Below are positions 39,332-54,300 of a stretch of 64,000 nt of DNA, piece by piece (positions within the stretch are counted from its first letter, which is position 1; each line of letters opens with the position of its first letter). The notes beneath the pieces are model-generated. The model was not told the DNA's origin. It did not search any database and saw only the letters and a list, made by a program, of their open reading frames with translations. The position numbers were made by a program, and so were the translations under genes. Source of the DNA: Zeugodacus cucurbitae (taxonomy: Eukaryota; Arthropoda; Insecta; Diptera; Tephritidae); the NCBI RefSeq assembly GCF_028554725.1, contig NC_071669.1:46708501-46772500 (forward strand). Reading direction: 5' to 3'.

Positions 39332-42300
39332 CTGTATCAATAAAAGACAAATGTAGTAAAGGACCTATACAAAAATCGGCAATGTTAGATTCTTCTTGAA
39401 ACACTGTATCCATTTTAGGAAGTGATAGCAGAACTCGAAATTTATAAACAACTTTTCATACCATAAAATTCTATTGACTGCATTTGTAAATCGCATTTGT
39501 GTCTCCAATAACATACCAACTTAAGCTGACATGCCAAAAACCAATCAATAAAATAAATAACCAACCAAATAGGCATTTTTAATTAAAGATATAAGAGTCA
39601 GCTAAGCGCTTGAGCGTGAGATCGCGAGCGCGTAATGATCTTTCTTATCATGGCATCAATTTTTTCAACGCAAAGCATGATCCACTCAATCAATGTCACG
39701 CTGAGTGCAGTGAACAAAAATTTAATAGCATCAGGTACATGAATGTTAGTGTACATATATAGCTTTAAAAGTCTGGATTTAAAAGTTTTTAAGTCGCCAA
39801 CGACCCTCACTTACCGCTGTCAATTTCATTTTCGCTGGGATCACGATTAAACACATCGCTGTAGTAGTGATCGTGTTGCTCAGATTCGACACTTTGTAGT
39901 GACTCTTGACCATCATCGGCCACTTCATCGGCATCGGCATTGATATCCGTATAATACTCTGTACTCTTTTGCAGCGTCGGTTCTGCATCTTGTTCTTCCT
40001 CCTCTTCAGGTTCAACAACTAATTGCTGACGATGTGCACCGGCGCCCCTCGGCCGTTGTCGTTGTTTTTGATTAGCACCGCCATATCGTTTGCGACCGTT
40101 CGTTTTTTGTGTATCAACACCACGACGGAAATTGTGAAAATCTGCCGCGGAGGAGAAACCACGCGGTCGTGGACGTGCCGTCGTAGAGGATGATGGTTTG
40201 GGTAAGATTTCCGAGATGGTGGGTATGCGTTCGTTTGTGCTGCGATTTGGGAAGAGTCGTCGTTCCAAATATTTGGCAAATATTTGTTGTGTTATCTGAT
40301 TTTGTCGCGCGATCTCCGCTTCGTCCAACTGGAAGTCGCCAGAAGCTGGAAGGAAGAAAAAGTTTTAGTTAGTTTTGTGGTAATATTATTGAAAATACTT
40401 TAGAGTAACAAATTTTAAAGATCTATATTTTTTAAATATATTATATATTGCCCAATACGACGACAACGCTAATCGCATTGTATAATTAGAAAATGGTTGT
40501 AAAAGTTTCAGAAGACGGGTCAAAAATTTATTAACTACTACATAGACATCGACTACATAGGAGAAGAATTATTAGTCTATAATTTTATGGAGGTCAAAAA
40601 GGACATGTTTTACATGGAAAGTAGGTATTTAGGGCAGTTCTATGGTTAGAAAATTTCAATGGATTAATCAGTAAGTGTGGTTTCAGCATGAGAACAAAAA
40701 GTCAGACGTCTTCAAGTCAAATTATGGATTAATAGAACTGGTAAATTCTCAACATAGTTCGGAAATTCCTTCAATTGAATTTTTTCAAGAGATCTTTCAA
40801 ACATTATTCTTTAATTAGCATACTTTACACCTACGGTTTAAACTCAGAATAGTATTGAATGTATGTAATGCATCAGGACGGGAATAATGAGCGACTTGTA
40901 GAGTTTGATTTTGGTTTGTCGAGAGAGGACTTTACTTTTCAATTGCCTACTCAGTCCAAAGTAGCATTTGTTGGCAAGAGTGATTCTGCTTGGATTTCGA
41001 GGCTGACATTGTTGGTGTCGTTGATGTTGGTTCCCAGGTATACGAAACTATCTACGACTTCAAAGTTATGACTGTCAACAGTGACGTGGGAGCCAAGACG
41101 CGAGTGCGCTGACTGTTTGTTTGCTGACAGGAGATATTTCGTCTTCGCCTCATTGACCACCAGACCCATACGCTTCGCTTCCTTATCCAGTCTGGAAAAA
41201 GCAGAACTTAAAGCGCGGATGTTGCTTCCGATAATATCAATATCATCGGCGTACGTCAGCAGCTGTACACTCTTATAGAAGATTATACCTTCTCTATTTA
41301 GCTCTGCAGCTCGTATTATTTTTTCCAGTAATAGATTTAAGAAGCCGCACGATAGTGACTCACGTTGTCTAAAACTCCATTTGGTATCGAACGGCTCGGA
41401 GAGGTCCTTCCCGATCCTGACGGCGCTTTTGGTGTTGCTCAACGACAGTTTACATAGTCGTATTAGTTTTGAGGGGATACCAAATTCAGACATGGCGGCA
41501 TAGGCAGCTCTTTTTCGTGCTGTCGAAGGCTGAACTTAAATCGCTAAATACTATTGAAAATCAATTTCTGCATAGCTCATCGAAAAAGATGTCAAGGTCA
41601 AGAGGTGAAGGAAATTTGCTTTAATTACCTGCAAACATTTGTAAGACCATACAAGCGACCCACTTTACTGACATATTTCTTTGATGCCGCAAAAAGCATT
41701 TGCTTGCTCATCGCCCACATTTTAATTTCAACATAATAATGAACACAACACTTATCTAAATATATGTGTAGTTTATAAATAAAATATTTTGCACAGCTGA
41801 GATGTGAAAGAAAACATCACTGACAAGCGATCATAAATCATGCGGTAAGCACTTCAAAACCGTTTTAACATATGTAAGCTTGTACAGCAGTACATCTGCA
41901 CATTGATGGTACATAGATACGCATATGTATATAACATTGTTGTTATTAATTGTAATTAGATATTTGATAACAAAATAAATGGATAAAACAAACAGTGCAT
42001 GGGCGAATATAAAAATTTACATAGATTGCAGATGTATGTACTTGTATGTAATGTACAATTGTATGTAATGAAATACAATTGTATTTACTGTTTCGAATTT
42101 TCTGTGTAGTATTCATTCGATTTACATAATTACATCATCAATTACAACAACATTCATCTTATTAAGAAACAGTTATAAATTGATCCTTAATTTTAATACC
42201 AACTGCAACTTTAAAGTGTTAATTTTAATGAGCAAATCAACGCATTTTGCTTTAGTAACAACTTGGCAGTCCTGGCTGATGCGCAGGTGCGTTGTTGTTG

Positions 42301-45300
42301 CTCATATTTCATATAAAGAAGTATGTGGTAGACTTTCTATCCTTGACATACTTTTGAACACACACTCAGCTAACAAGCAGATCTTCAATAGCGCCTAAAG
42401 TAATAATAACAACGGTAAATACCAAAACTACACAAATATTTGCATACCATCTTATACAAGTATAAACATACATATGAGTATATATGTATATACATGCATA
42501 TTTTTTATATATATGAACAATCATATAACAAATACTCAAATCAAGCATAAATAGTAAATATTTCACCATATATGTATGTATTGTATGTAAATTCAAGTAG
42601 GTGCGTATGCGCTTCATCAAATTAAAAAACAATCAAAATTTCTTCAAGCACTAAGAAGCCCAAATAATGTAAATAACAAATAACCAAGCCTCTCTGTTGA
42701 GATTTTGGTTATTTAATTGAAAAAAAAAAACTGAAGATTTGGTCAGTAAACGCCGTCACGCATGCGCAAATGACATCAGTGAAGCGACATTGAAGAGCGT
42801 TAAATGATTTATTTGAGCTGTAGTTTGATGAGGTGCAAAGATTGCTTGCCAAACGATACGCATCGGCAATTTCGTCGTTCGGCTGAAGCGGAAAGCAAAT
42901 TTTTTCTGGAAATATGTGCGAAAAAGTATGCAAACATTGTTGATTTATTTATTTTTTCAATGCGGAATTATTTCAGAAAACTAGTTTTTGCTATTATTTT
43001 AAAATTTTAAGTGATTTAAATTGTTCAAAAATCAGAGATAACTAATGAAACAAAAATTTAATAAATTAATTTCAATGACGATTTACAACTGATTAGTCGA
43101 CTAAAGACGTTATATTTGGACTAATACCCAATTTCAATAATGAGTTTCTAGTTACTATTTGAGAGTCTATGAAGTAAAAGCATAATTTTATTGCGGTTGG
43201 TCTTCCTATGAACTTATTAAGAAATCATAATTTATCTTTTATGACTTTAATATAATTTATTGATATATAGATAGACATCTAACCAGGAGAAATTATGGTT
43301 CCAAGCTAATTAAACGTTATAATGCCGTCTTTGATTCATCTTGTCTATTTTCGCTATGTTTGAGCGAGTTGAATTCGATACAAGAGAGTATACGGATGCC
43401 TATTTAAAGTTTGCTATTGTAAATTATTGAAATCTCTCAAAATTGGCAATAAAATATATATTTTTTGTAAATGTAAAATTCAAGGGTTACTTAAAAAATT
43501 CGTAAAATCGACTGAGTTTTTTTAGGATGCTGGGGATCATCCTTGGATCCTTTTTCAACCAACAAATCAACAAAATGTTATTTTGCATAGAAAGAGGCAC
43601 TTCTTCGGCAAAGCGCGAAGTGCATCACAACTGCAATTACAGTATCCGACAAAATTCTGATACCACACCACATTTTTTGCTATTATTTGAATATTTCTTC
43701 CAAGAGTGAAACCAGTCAAAAAGATTGACAAATGAGTCATGCGAGGCTCCAAAGTAAGTACATCCAAGGCACCATTAAATTCAGAGTTGGAAATGTTTTA
43801 GTTTGTGGTTGCTGTAGCTATAGTGGTCTATCAAATCTGGTATTGATCGAAGGCAAATGACGTTAGAGTCCTACGGAGTGATGCTGAGTAAAAATTTCTA
43901 GCCCTCAGCACAAAAAAATTACTTGGAAGATACTTTAAATACTAGCAGTACAATGAACTCATACATTCAAGTCGGGTTAAAAAAGAATGTTTCGATCAAA
44001 AATCGATACAGCTCCTACTTTGGCCAGCCCAAACCTCTGGCTTTAATCCTATTAAGCATTTATAAGGATATTTGAATGATAAGCTCGTCCGTTATTCTTA
44101 TCGTCCCAATAATTGAGACATTTTAAATGTACTGAAGGACTCCAATTCAATTGGCTTGAATTAAATTATGATTTACTGCTTAAATTCTATAAAACTGTAT
44201 TCAATACAATATATGTACATATTCATAGCTTTCGGTGTTTGCTGTACTCATTCAAGTGTGACCACTTCGAGTAGGCACGACTGAAACATTGTAATGTACA
44301 TATGTGTATTTTTTCATATAATAGATGTCAAGTACTCACGCACTGACTTTGAATGTTCTACTACATACATACTACATATTGCACTTATATATATGTACAT
44401 ATGTTTTTTTATAAGTATGTATGTATGCACTTTAAAAATTTAATAATTTTGCTGACTAACGCGCAATTTGTGTAAACACTAAATAATTAACATATTTCCG
44501 TCAATTTATTAAAGTGCATACTCAAGAGACCATATGTATAAGTGTACCTAGCCAAAATATTAATTATTAAATACATGAACGCATAAATGCACGATTTATT
44601 GTATAAAAGTGCCACAATTACAAACAAGCTTCATATCCATTTATTGTATTTTTTTCATATGCACTTAAATGTATATGTAATGAGGCACATAAGTGATATT
44701 CGAAATGTTGTTTTGCATAATTTTCGTTTTTTTTGTTTTTTTTTTTTTGCAGCGACTAAAGTGTTGCCATTGCCATTCCCTTGTTATAGATATTATCTGA
44801 ATGCGTATCATTTCGCCTGTGGTATTTTTGGCAGCTACTCATTAACGCTTGTATTATTATAATTTTACAGTTAATAACAATATAATTATAATATAAATAT
44901 TTTTTTTTTATTGACTAAAAACACGCTTGCTATCCCTCATTCTGCTTTCGTTATTTTGAGTGCCCTTTAATTTATTTCGAAATGCCTGCATCGCTGGTGG
45001 GTCGTACAATCTCTTCGCTCGTAATTAGTTGCTCACGTAAAAACTATTAAAAGGTAGTTAAAACTTATGGCAAACATAAAGCTCATAAAGTTGCTATGGT
45101 GCAAGCAATTCGCCATTGCAGTCGTAAACTGCTTGCTTGCGAGAATTATGACAGTTTTGCTTTTTATTTCATGCCATTTTAAGCGAATTAAAGTGAAGAG
45201 CGCTCATTTGACGGTGATGTTTAACAAAATATGTGCCATTGGACTCTGAATTCAATGCTTGTTTAAATTGTGGTAAAAGCATTTTTTTGTATAAAATATT

Positions 45301-48300
45301 TGTAAAATGAGGTATGTTGTCACCATTTTCAAGAAAACTGAGAGCAGTAGCTTTACAACGTACAAAGTACTGATATAGTATATTGGCAACTATACTCAAG
45401 TCGAGAGACATAATAGATGTATTCGCATATATGCGTATACACAGCCTTAGTTGCAAGTCCTTTAGAGGGTAGTCAGCTTTGATAAACCTTTTCCTAGTCC
45501 TTTATTGATTTAATTATACCAATCAATGCTTGTTTGTTTGATTTGACGGACAAAGAACAAGTCCTCTCCAGATACACTGGGCAACTCTACATTTTATTAT
45601 ATTATATATATATATATTTGGCGTATTATATTAGGAAAGAAAAATTAGATTTCTTACTATAGCTTATTGTCATTATAAAGAGAGAAAAAAGCATTGGGAT
45701 CTTAATTTCCTGTAGACTCATTTATATAGCAAATTAAAATGAGTTGAAATGATAATAGAGACATAACGTCCAAAAGAGACCTACTACCACAGTCCTGAGG
45801 TAGCCTATTGAAGAGCCGATTCATTGTTTCACAGCAAGGGTGAGGCGGCCACCAACTCTTTCTGTCAAATACAACAAATTGCAAAACGGAGACACAAATA
45901 GCGCTTTATTGCATACTCGATCAATAAAATTGTTGAAATCTTTTCGTAAAAGTTTGAAGTAATAAACTGTTGCAGTGGTCTTTCATAGCTTACCAGTGTA
46001 ATTAAGTGATTAAACTCACGCTACGATTAAGTTAACCAAACGATTCAGCTAGTAGCAGCAGGCAATCACCGAAAAAACCATAAAATTGCGTAAGTCATGT
46101 GTAATATTTTTGAATTTTTTGGTGGATTTGCAAGTATTTGGATATGTGTATATGTAAGCAAGTAAGTATAATCGTATACCTGTTTAAATTCAATTCGATT
46201 TCGTCAACCAAATCCGGTAACATGCAGGATACCTAATAAAGTCCAACTATTTTTGCACTTTTTTCGGCAATTAAATTGCGCAATAAACTACAAGTGTCTC
46301 ATTTTAATTTACATATTGTGTTTTATTGCACCTTATCGATAGCATTATTGACCTCATTGAGATTTTTGTAAGTTGGCGTCTCCTTGCAGGCCTACCAGTC
46401 TCAGCTATGCACGGCAGTTGTAGTCCTTCAAAAATGATGCCTTAGCAAGTGATTGCAATAAATAAGGTATTGCACAGTAAAAATCGACAGTTAAATGTAC
46501 TGAGGTTGACGCGTGATATATGTATGTGCCTATGTACATGTATATATTTACTCGTGTTACTGTGACATCATGGATGCCATGAAATGAAGTGCAGCGACAA
46601 AATCTACATCATTGAAAATTGCGAAATCGAGTGCAGTAATGCAGTGTTAATTAAAAGTTAGCCACTCGTTGGTTGTTTTTTATTCATACCGAAAATATGC
46701 TAAGCGCATACATATGTACTTACGTACGATATATACATAGTTTACAAAAATATGTAAAAGTTGGGAACCCTTATAGCTCGGTACGATTGATACAGCCATA
46801 CTTCCAACTTCTTTAGGTAAAGTTTTATGGTTATTCTCTCCACAGGAAACGTATTTAAACTTTTACCTACCTTTGTGATACAGAAAAATCTCCTCATTCT
46901 TGGATTCAAGAATCGACAAATCGCCTAGAAGTTGTTTACGTTGTATTTAACTCGCGAGGGTGCAGTAAAAAGTGAGATCCAAGAAATGTTAGCCGAGATC
47001 TCGCAAAAGCGGGGCATTCCAAAAGGAAATGTTGCAATAATTACACCTCGACCTCCGTCAAGCAGCTTCTGAAGCTAGCGTTCGGTAATATTTTTAGTTA
47101 GACTGTGTGCATCCCGTCTTCTAACTTCCTTAACTCGTCTGGACATTTATTTCTGGACCCCGTGGCTACAATAGCGTCATTCTTTGGCTTCAATGTATGC
47201 CTGGCGAGTGACTTTTTGAAGTTTGCACCGGACTTTATCTGGAGAATACGGTAGTTGGTCGCCAGTTCGTAGCCTACCTAAATCAAGCAAACTGGTGGTT
47301 ACAACTTTTTTCTTCGCCAAATGAGCCCGATTTTTTTTAAATGCAACGTCGATACGGCCCTATAAGTCGGCATAGTAGAGTTATATCCCCACTTTAACCT
47401 CTTCTATGTGGTCGTTCACATATTTCCGGTCAATAGAGCAGACTTCGTTTTCTTTGAACGCGGAGTAGTTTTTCCCTTTTAAACATAAGAAACGATTGAT
47501 TGATATTTTTCTTAAATAAATGTACAGATCAGACAGCTGTTTTCGTAATTATGAAGGTAATAATTTACGAGAATGCACTACCTTGCACGAGTCTGTACGA
47601 AATCGGTACGTACGTGTTTAGCATGCAATATTATTTTGCATTTTTTCATCTAAAATATAACACAATTAATTAATTTGAAGAGTGTTTTTTCGTTGGTAAC
47701 GGTAGCTGGAGGCCAGCGTGCAAATTTGGCTTTCCGTTCCCTGCCTTCCCCTAGCTAACTGCAGCTTAGTTAGTGACAAAAAGAACCTTCCAACAATATA
47801 AGCAACAGCTTTCAGATTCTTTTTTTTTCGTTTTTTTGTTGCAGAAATTTACTGTTCTTGTTGTTGTTGAGTATCACGGATTTTTGCAACCACACGATTT
47901 ATGGTTCTGAAAAAGTTTCCATGCCACAAATTTGCGACGATTTAGTGTCCATTGTTCGAGCTGGAAATTTCAGCGCCACTAAAACAATGACTACTGACGC
48001 TTTTCGCTTTCAGCCTTCCGCGCTTGCGGTACGGTGTGGGAGCAATGCAGAAAGAGTTGATAATTGGCTGCAGTTAATGGTGATTTTGTTGTTGTTATTA
48101 TTATTATTGCTGTTCACTTAGTGTTAGTTGTGCAACATTCGTCACGGACACTGCGGACACCACGGCTTAATGTGCCAACCACAAATCATTTGTTGACTGC
48201 AGTTCTATTTGAATTTTTTATTTTTTTCTGTAAAAATATTTTTAGATTTTCCCTGGTGATTTGTAGTGAGCATGCAAATTTTTTTCATCAATGTCAGCAA

Positions 48301-51300
48301 ATATTCGTGCGCGCTCGATTTCGTTGGTAGTTCCAGATGTTCTAACGATTTTCAAGCGCATGCCGATAATACTAGCCGAATGAGCTGACAAATAGTTACT
48401 ATCCATTAGCGGCAGCGAAATCAAGATCGCGTTCAAGTTCGTTTTCAGTGGGTCGCTGTTGTTGCAGCGGTGATTTATGCCCTCCATTTAGTTGTCATTA
48501 AAATTATATGCCTTCACTTTCCAGTATTTTATGCAAGATGATTTCATTCGCTGTCATTAGACATCTTCACAACTAATTACTTCCATAAATTCCAACATTT
48601 CTAACTAGTTTCATTAATCTTTGCAATTTTAATTCTTTGTTTGTTGCTCTGTAATTAATTGAAATGCATATATTCTATTTCCATATACAATATTTATATG
48701 CATGAATGTCATTGCCATTCCCACTTGAATGAACTCTTACGAAAGATTTTTTCTGATTTCATGAAATAAGCATTGTATGCCACGTGAGTTAGAGTCACGA
48801 TTATATTGACTGCAAATGCATGTAAACACTGGATATAATTCAGAAACATTCCACTCTGATCACAGCAGCTGTAATTGATAAATAGCGCGCATTTACGATC
48901 ACATATCCGTGGTATAAGTTGATTTCTCTTCGAGGCAATACTGTCACTTATGAATGGGTGCCGCAAGCGCCGCATACCACATCCCATTGAGTAAGCATGG
49001 CTTAACGGTTAGGTAATGATCTGAATGATTAACCCTAACATAGAGGTAACTGTTCGAATAGCCAATGAAATATTACAGATATTTAATATTGAATAAGGTT
49101 TCATCCACAGTTTATCTATAGAGGAGACCCGTCTTCATGCCACCAAACTGTTGACATGTTTTGATAATACCTAAATTACATTATTCACTATCTAATTCGT
49201 AATTCACACTCTTGATTAACGGCCATTTAGATCTTCGAATGAAAAATTGGCTGAGTATTCTGATGTTCTATCCCATCAAGCTTCATCAACTTGCTAACAT
49301 TGTCCAAACCCATTTAACGAATAAATAATGTACCTATAAACAACAGAAGAGTTCTTGATCTTTACGTCCATGGCTTACAATTTTCAGCACCCTTTATACA
49401 GCGAACGTATCTTCAATCTACTGAGCCAACATTATCGTGATTGCGAGACAGTCTGTTGTAATAAATACGGATAGTTACGGCTTTGACAAACATTTATTAA
49501 ATTCAATAATTTACCGCTGGATTATTTATAGGGGAATAAACTTGCCTTATACCCTCTTCGAACGGTAAATATCAAAAACTTGCACCTACTAGAGGTTACT
49601 AAATCTAGATCCACCTTTCAGGAACTATCATGGAGTATTGATTTTGTTATGGAAAGTGAGGTTAGAATTTAGTCTTGAACATAACTGATTTCCTAAAATT
49701 TATATAAGGCGCTTTCTAACATCTTAATAGGGATTCAAATACCGAGTAAGTTCTACAAATACTTTACAGAAAGTTCATATGGCGACTGTACATACTATTA
49801 TTTCCACCTTTCAGTATCTTTAGACTGAAAACTCGAATCGGAATTCCTTGGCAACATTGCAACTAAAGAGCGAAATAAAGTAATTATGGCTTAATTACCG
49901 AGTAACCAAAAAATCTTAGGAGAGTGACTGCAAGTATTAGTTTGAATCAAAGATCGCAAAAGACGATTGTTAGAATATTCTCAGCATCTTTCTGAGTTTA
50001 GTAAGAACAATACCGCAAAATCTGCAAGTGGAACACAGAACAGTCACAATTCACCTACAGAAACGATTGCGCACAACTTGATTTATTGCCAAAAAAGCTA
50101 ACCACATTTTGGCATGCTGCACGCTGTTGCACGCATTGAAAGCAGAACGACAAATCGTTGCGATGATGAATTGGCAGCAATCAATATGACAATACTAAGC
50201 CTAACAGCATTGTAACTGGCAATTTCGATCACTGAAATGAGGCATACTTCCACTAGCAAATGGCTGTGAGCAAATTGAGTGGAGGAAGAATGGTCTAATT
50301 GTAAGTGCAAATGCAGCAGCCAATTAATCAGTGTACGAAGATTTCATAACTTTACAAATTTTCCAACAAAATAATTGTTATATAATTAAACTGCGATTGC
50401 ATATGAACAATACAATAAGCAGAAAATGATTTGTGAAAACTGATCTCACTCGTAGTCGGCGCCATCAAGGAATCAAACTTGTGCAGTACTTTTCCATTGT
50501 TTTGCTGTTGTTGCGGCTGGCTGGCAACGCTTGAGCGAAATGAGGTTAATTACGAGGAGAACCACCTGCTCAAATGCAGCCACAGCCACCGCTACAGCTA
50601 CTGCCACTGCTGCGGCAACAGCACGCTTATTGTGGTCGGACTGTCTGTCAGTCTGTCTGTCAAGCAACACTTTCAATAATCAACTACTCATTTCGGTTTC
50701 GTTTGTTGTCCATTTGACTGACGTTCTAGTAATGCTACCAGCTATTATCAGCTAGCTCATTTCATTACAATAACAACTGCGCCAATAAGTGAAATCGTGA
50801 TGTTGTAACCATCCACATTGACCAGCATTCAAAACACATTTAGGTGCAATTACTGACCGAAATTGTGGTGATTGGTAAAGTAATGCTGCATTGGTACACT
50901 TTCGCCCGCATTCGCAATTCATCGGCAGCGCGAGTATCGACAAATTTCTGTCTATCAAAATTTATTTGAATTAGAGTGATCTGCGGTTTGTTATACTATC
51001 CAATAATGTACTCGTACTCATGATAATCCACACAAGTCATTTTAGTGATGAGTTGTTACAATATTTTGTTTGTTGACGCAAATATGGGGCGTTTATACAA
51101 TTACATTAACATTAAAGAAGAAGCGACCGCAATTTATATTTGAGTTATTTTTATTTAATTTGGCTCTTTTGTATTTATAGGGAGTATTTTTCGAATACAG
51201 CATCAATCAAGAGTACGCCTTTAGTGACCACAGAAAAAAAGTCTTTCGGTACTTTTTCGACCATCTCGGCCGGCATATCGAAGAGTTTGACACAAAACTG

Positions 51301-54300
51301 CCTCGGGCATTCGTCAATACTTCGTTTGTACATTACTAACACATATCTCTCTTTTCAAATAACCACAGTAAAAGTTGTTAGTTGTCTTAAATCTGCAGAA
51401 ATCCAAGGAATTTCTGTTGAAAATGTTTAATAATTTGTTACCATTACTGAATTCTGTTGACTGCTTCACTTTGTTTAAGATTATACGGCATTTCATTTTC
51501 TACGGATTTTTATTTTTAGAGAGTCTTTCTTTTGATGGAGATCGTTAAGATTTCTCTCGAATAATAGGTTAGGTTAGGTTAGGTTAGGTTTGTAGGCTGA
51601 TCACTACAAAAACAGAACATCTCACTTAGACAGCCTGGCGCTGTCCATTGTGATACTAATAAAACTACCTGTGGATCAAAGACCTTTAAAATTCAGCAAA
51701 ACGCTTGGAATCTGATACAAATTTCTAAAGACGGCTAATGTCGATTCCAGCCAATTCGCTGGGATCGCCGAAAAAGAGCCTTCCGAGGTGTTTCAACCTC
51801 AGTCTGGCAAAAGCTGGACAAAGAAGAAATGCTTAGATGATTCCACCTCGCCTTCCTCCATACAGCTTTGGCAACTTGCATCTGTCACGATCCATGGGTA
51901 CCCATTGGACAATATCCAATGATCGCGCTGAGGGACAAAGGACCTCGCCACTACACAAGTGCTGGTAGTTGACCAGCGATTGACGATCTCGATTAATACA
52001 GAACTAAATTAAATTTGTTTGCAAGTTTTGTAGTAAGAGTCGTCTCTCTTCCCGGATAAATACTCATCTTTATCGAAGGAAAAGCTAAAAATACTCAGCT
52101 GACTACGAAAGCTGTAGTAAATCTGATTTCGAGCAGCGCTGATCAATTTTAGGTACCGCAGAGTAGATGCGAGAGTTTAGCGCGGAATCAAACGAGTAAT
52201 TTGTTATTATGGAAGTACATGCGTACTTTTGTTCTTTAATATTTACAGATATAATACGAATATCGTAAAAAAAAAATTAATGAATATGCGTCAATCAGGT
52301 TGAATACAAAGTTAAAAGACAATTGGAGCATTTTTAAAAATATATTACTATATAATTACAAATTAAATTAAAATTATTAAAATTAATATTTTAAGTTAAT
52401 TATTTTTTATTTTTACTTAAAATTAAAAATATAATGATATTAATATATAAATAACATATAATCACTTCAATCAAGTGAACAAATACGTTTCAGCGTATTT
52501 CGGCGCCGAAAAACACTTTAAAGCTGTTTTTCTAACGCTTTGAAGCTTTTTTCTCGCATTAATCAGCGTTGCGCTCGGCTCGGCTTTGAGCGTCCACTCT
52601 GCAGGTACCCTTATGCGCCTCGACAATGAAAAATACTTCGGAATACTTTTGTCATGAAAGAACTTCTCACTAATCTTTTAGTTTGGAAATATGTTTAAAT
52701 TTATAGGTTGTCATAAATGTGAGAAGTTGTATACTATATGTCTATATACATAAGTATATATGTATGTAAGTATATATTCTAAAAATTCCATTGCAATAAT
52801 GTTTTTGTTTTAACCCCTGAATGTTTGAAAAATGTGTTGCATTAAAAAAATAAATTGCGAATCTGTAGCCAGTGGTCATTGCAATCCATCAAATTATAGT
52901 CGTAAATTCATATGTACATACATTGTTCATTGTCATAATGCCGTCTTACTTCTAAAAAAAATTCAGCTAAGCGTATTTCAAATACATTTTATATCCAATT
53001 ATGTGATTTAACGAAGGGTATAATAGATTTTTTAAACTAACTGTACTTACTTGTCTAAGTTTCAGTATATCTTAAATATAGAACTACTTCTATAATGCCT
53101 TAGAAATGATTTTATTTCACAAAAAGTCATATTTTCATATATCTAAACTACCTCTACACAGCTTCTTAATAGTCGAATCGAATGCCAACAGCACCACAAG
53201 CCACAATTTACTCACTATACGGTTTCGTCTCCGCTTATCTCACCTTACTTGCCATTGTTGTTATTGTTGTTATTGCTGAAGTTAGCTGTTTTCTTGTCGC
53301 TTTTGATATCATTTTTGGTTGTTTTGTCTCGCCGCTGCACATGGCATCTGTAACTTGTGCCACCAGCCATTGTAGCTGCTTGTGTCAGAGATTTATCGAA
53401 GTTACGCGACCTTAACGACCCTCAGCATACTTAACGCACACATTGCCGTATGTACGGTATCCGCGTGTAAATACCAAAACATAATTCAAATTCAGTTTGG
53501 GAATTCATGTATTCATGTTTAATATGACTACAACAACACATACATACATGAATATGTGTCTGTATTGTATAATCGTGTGTACAGCAGCGAGAACGTGAAA
53601 CCACCTGCCAGCATTGAATCAAAATTTCAATGTTAGACACTTGACTTGGCACCAATGCACATGCATATACATACATACGAATATGTATCGCCATTTATGC
53701 TCGGCTTATGCATCTATTTCTATAGTATGGTGTTTCACGCGCCATTGTCTGTACATATTTATTTACCCTTTGCGAGTATTGCAACAAAAAAGCTTTGTTT
53801 ATTATTTCTTGGTGTTTCAATTAAATATTTTTTGGTACATTGTTTGTCACAGTGGGGTAGTGCACTTGTACCTATATTACTTGCATATTCATAAATCTAT
53901 TTGCTATCTAATTAAGGCTTTAAAGTTCATTTGCTGTTTTGATATAATATTTAGCTGGTTCACGTTAATTCAAGGTTTTAGTGTCAATTACTTTGAAAAT
54001 TTCAATTAAATTTTGGTTAACATAATTCAAAATCAATCGGTCATAAAGTTCGATTCATTAAAGGTTTCGTAATGCTTCCGCGTAGGTATGTTTCGTTTGT
54101 TCTGATTATTATTATTATTTGTTTTTGATTTGAAACTAGTTACAGAATGAAATCAGTAATGAGGATTTGAACCTGTGGTGGAGGTTCTTTTTCAGTGAAT
54201 TTATTTTATAGAGAGTGTTAAATTGTTGTAAGTAGAGTGGAATTGATATGTAATTTCAATCGAATTGTCCACCAAGGTTCTTCTATTTCACATATTACCT

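Noticed and set aside
47858..48121. Plus-strand frame following a T-rich tract and TTGCAG acceptor
   Set aside because: It ends in a leucine run from TTG/TTA repeats, and no upstream or downstream partner exon was found.
50473..50679. Ala/Val-rich minus-strand frame as a candidate exon
   Set aside because: It is explained by imperfect hexamer repeats; the only donor-like site is weak and no acceptor partner in phase is evident.
51140..51430. 96-residue plus-strand frame (SFGTFSTISAGI...)
   Set aside because: It feels like a piece of a recurrent genomic repeat and either strand could be read, but I could not assign a family, so it is not listed as a feature.
54150..54180. Perfect B-box-like GGTTCAAATCC on the minus strand, suggesting a tRNA gene
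   Set aside because: The flanking five-base arms do not pair to make a T stem (outer two pairs fail) and no A-box or acceptor stem is found upstream.
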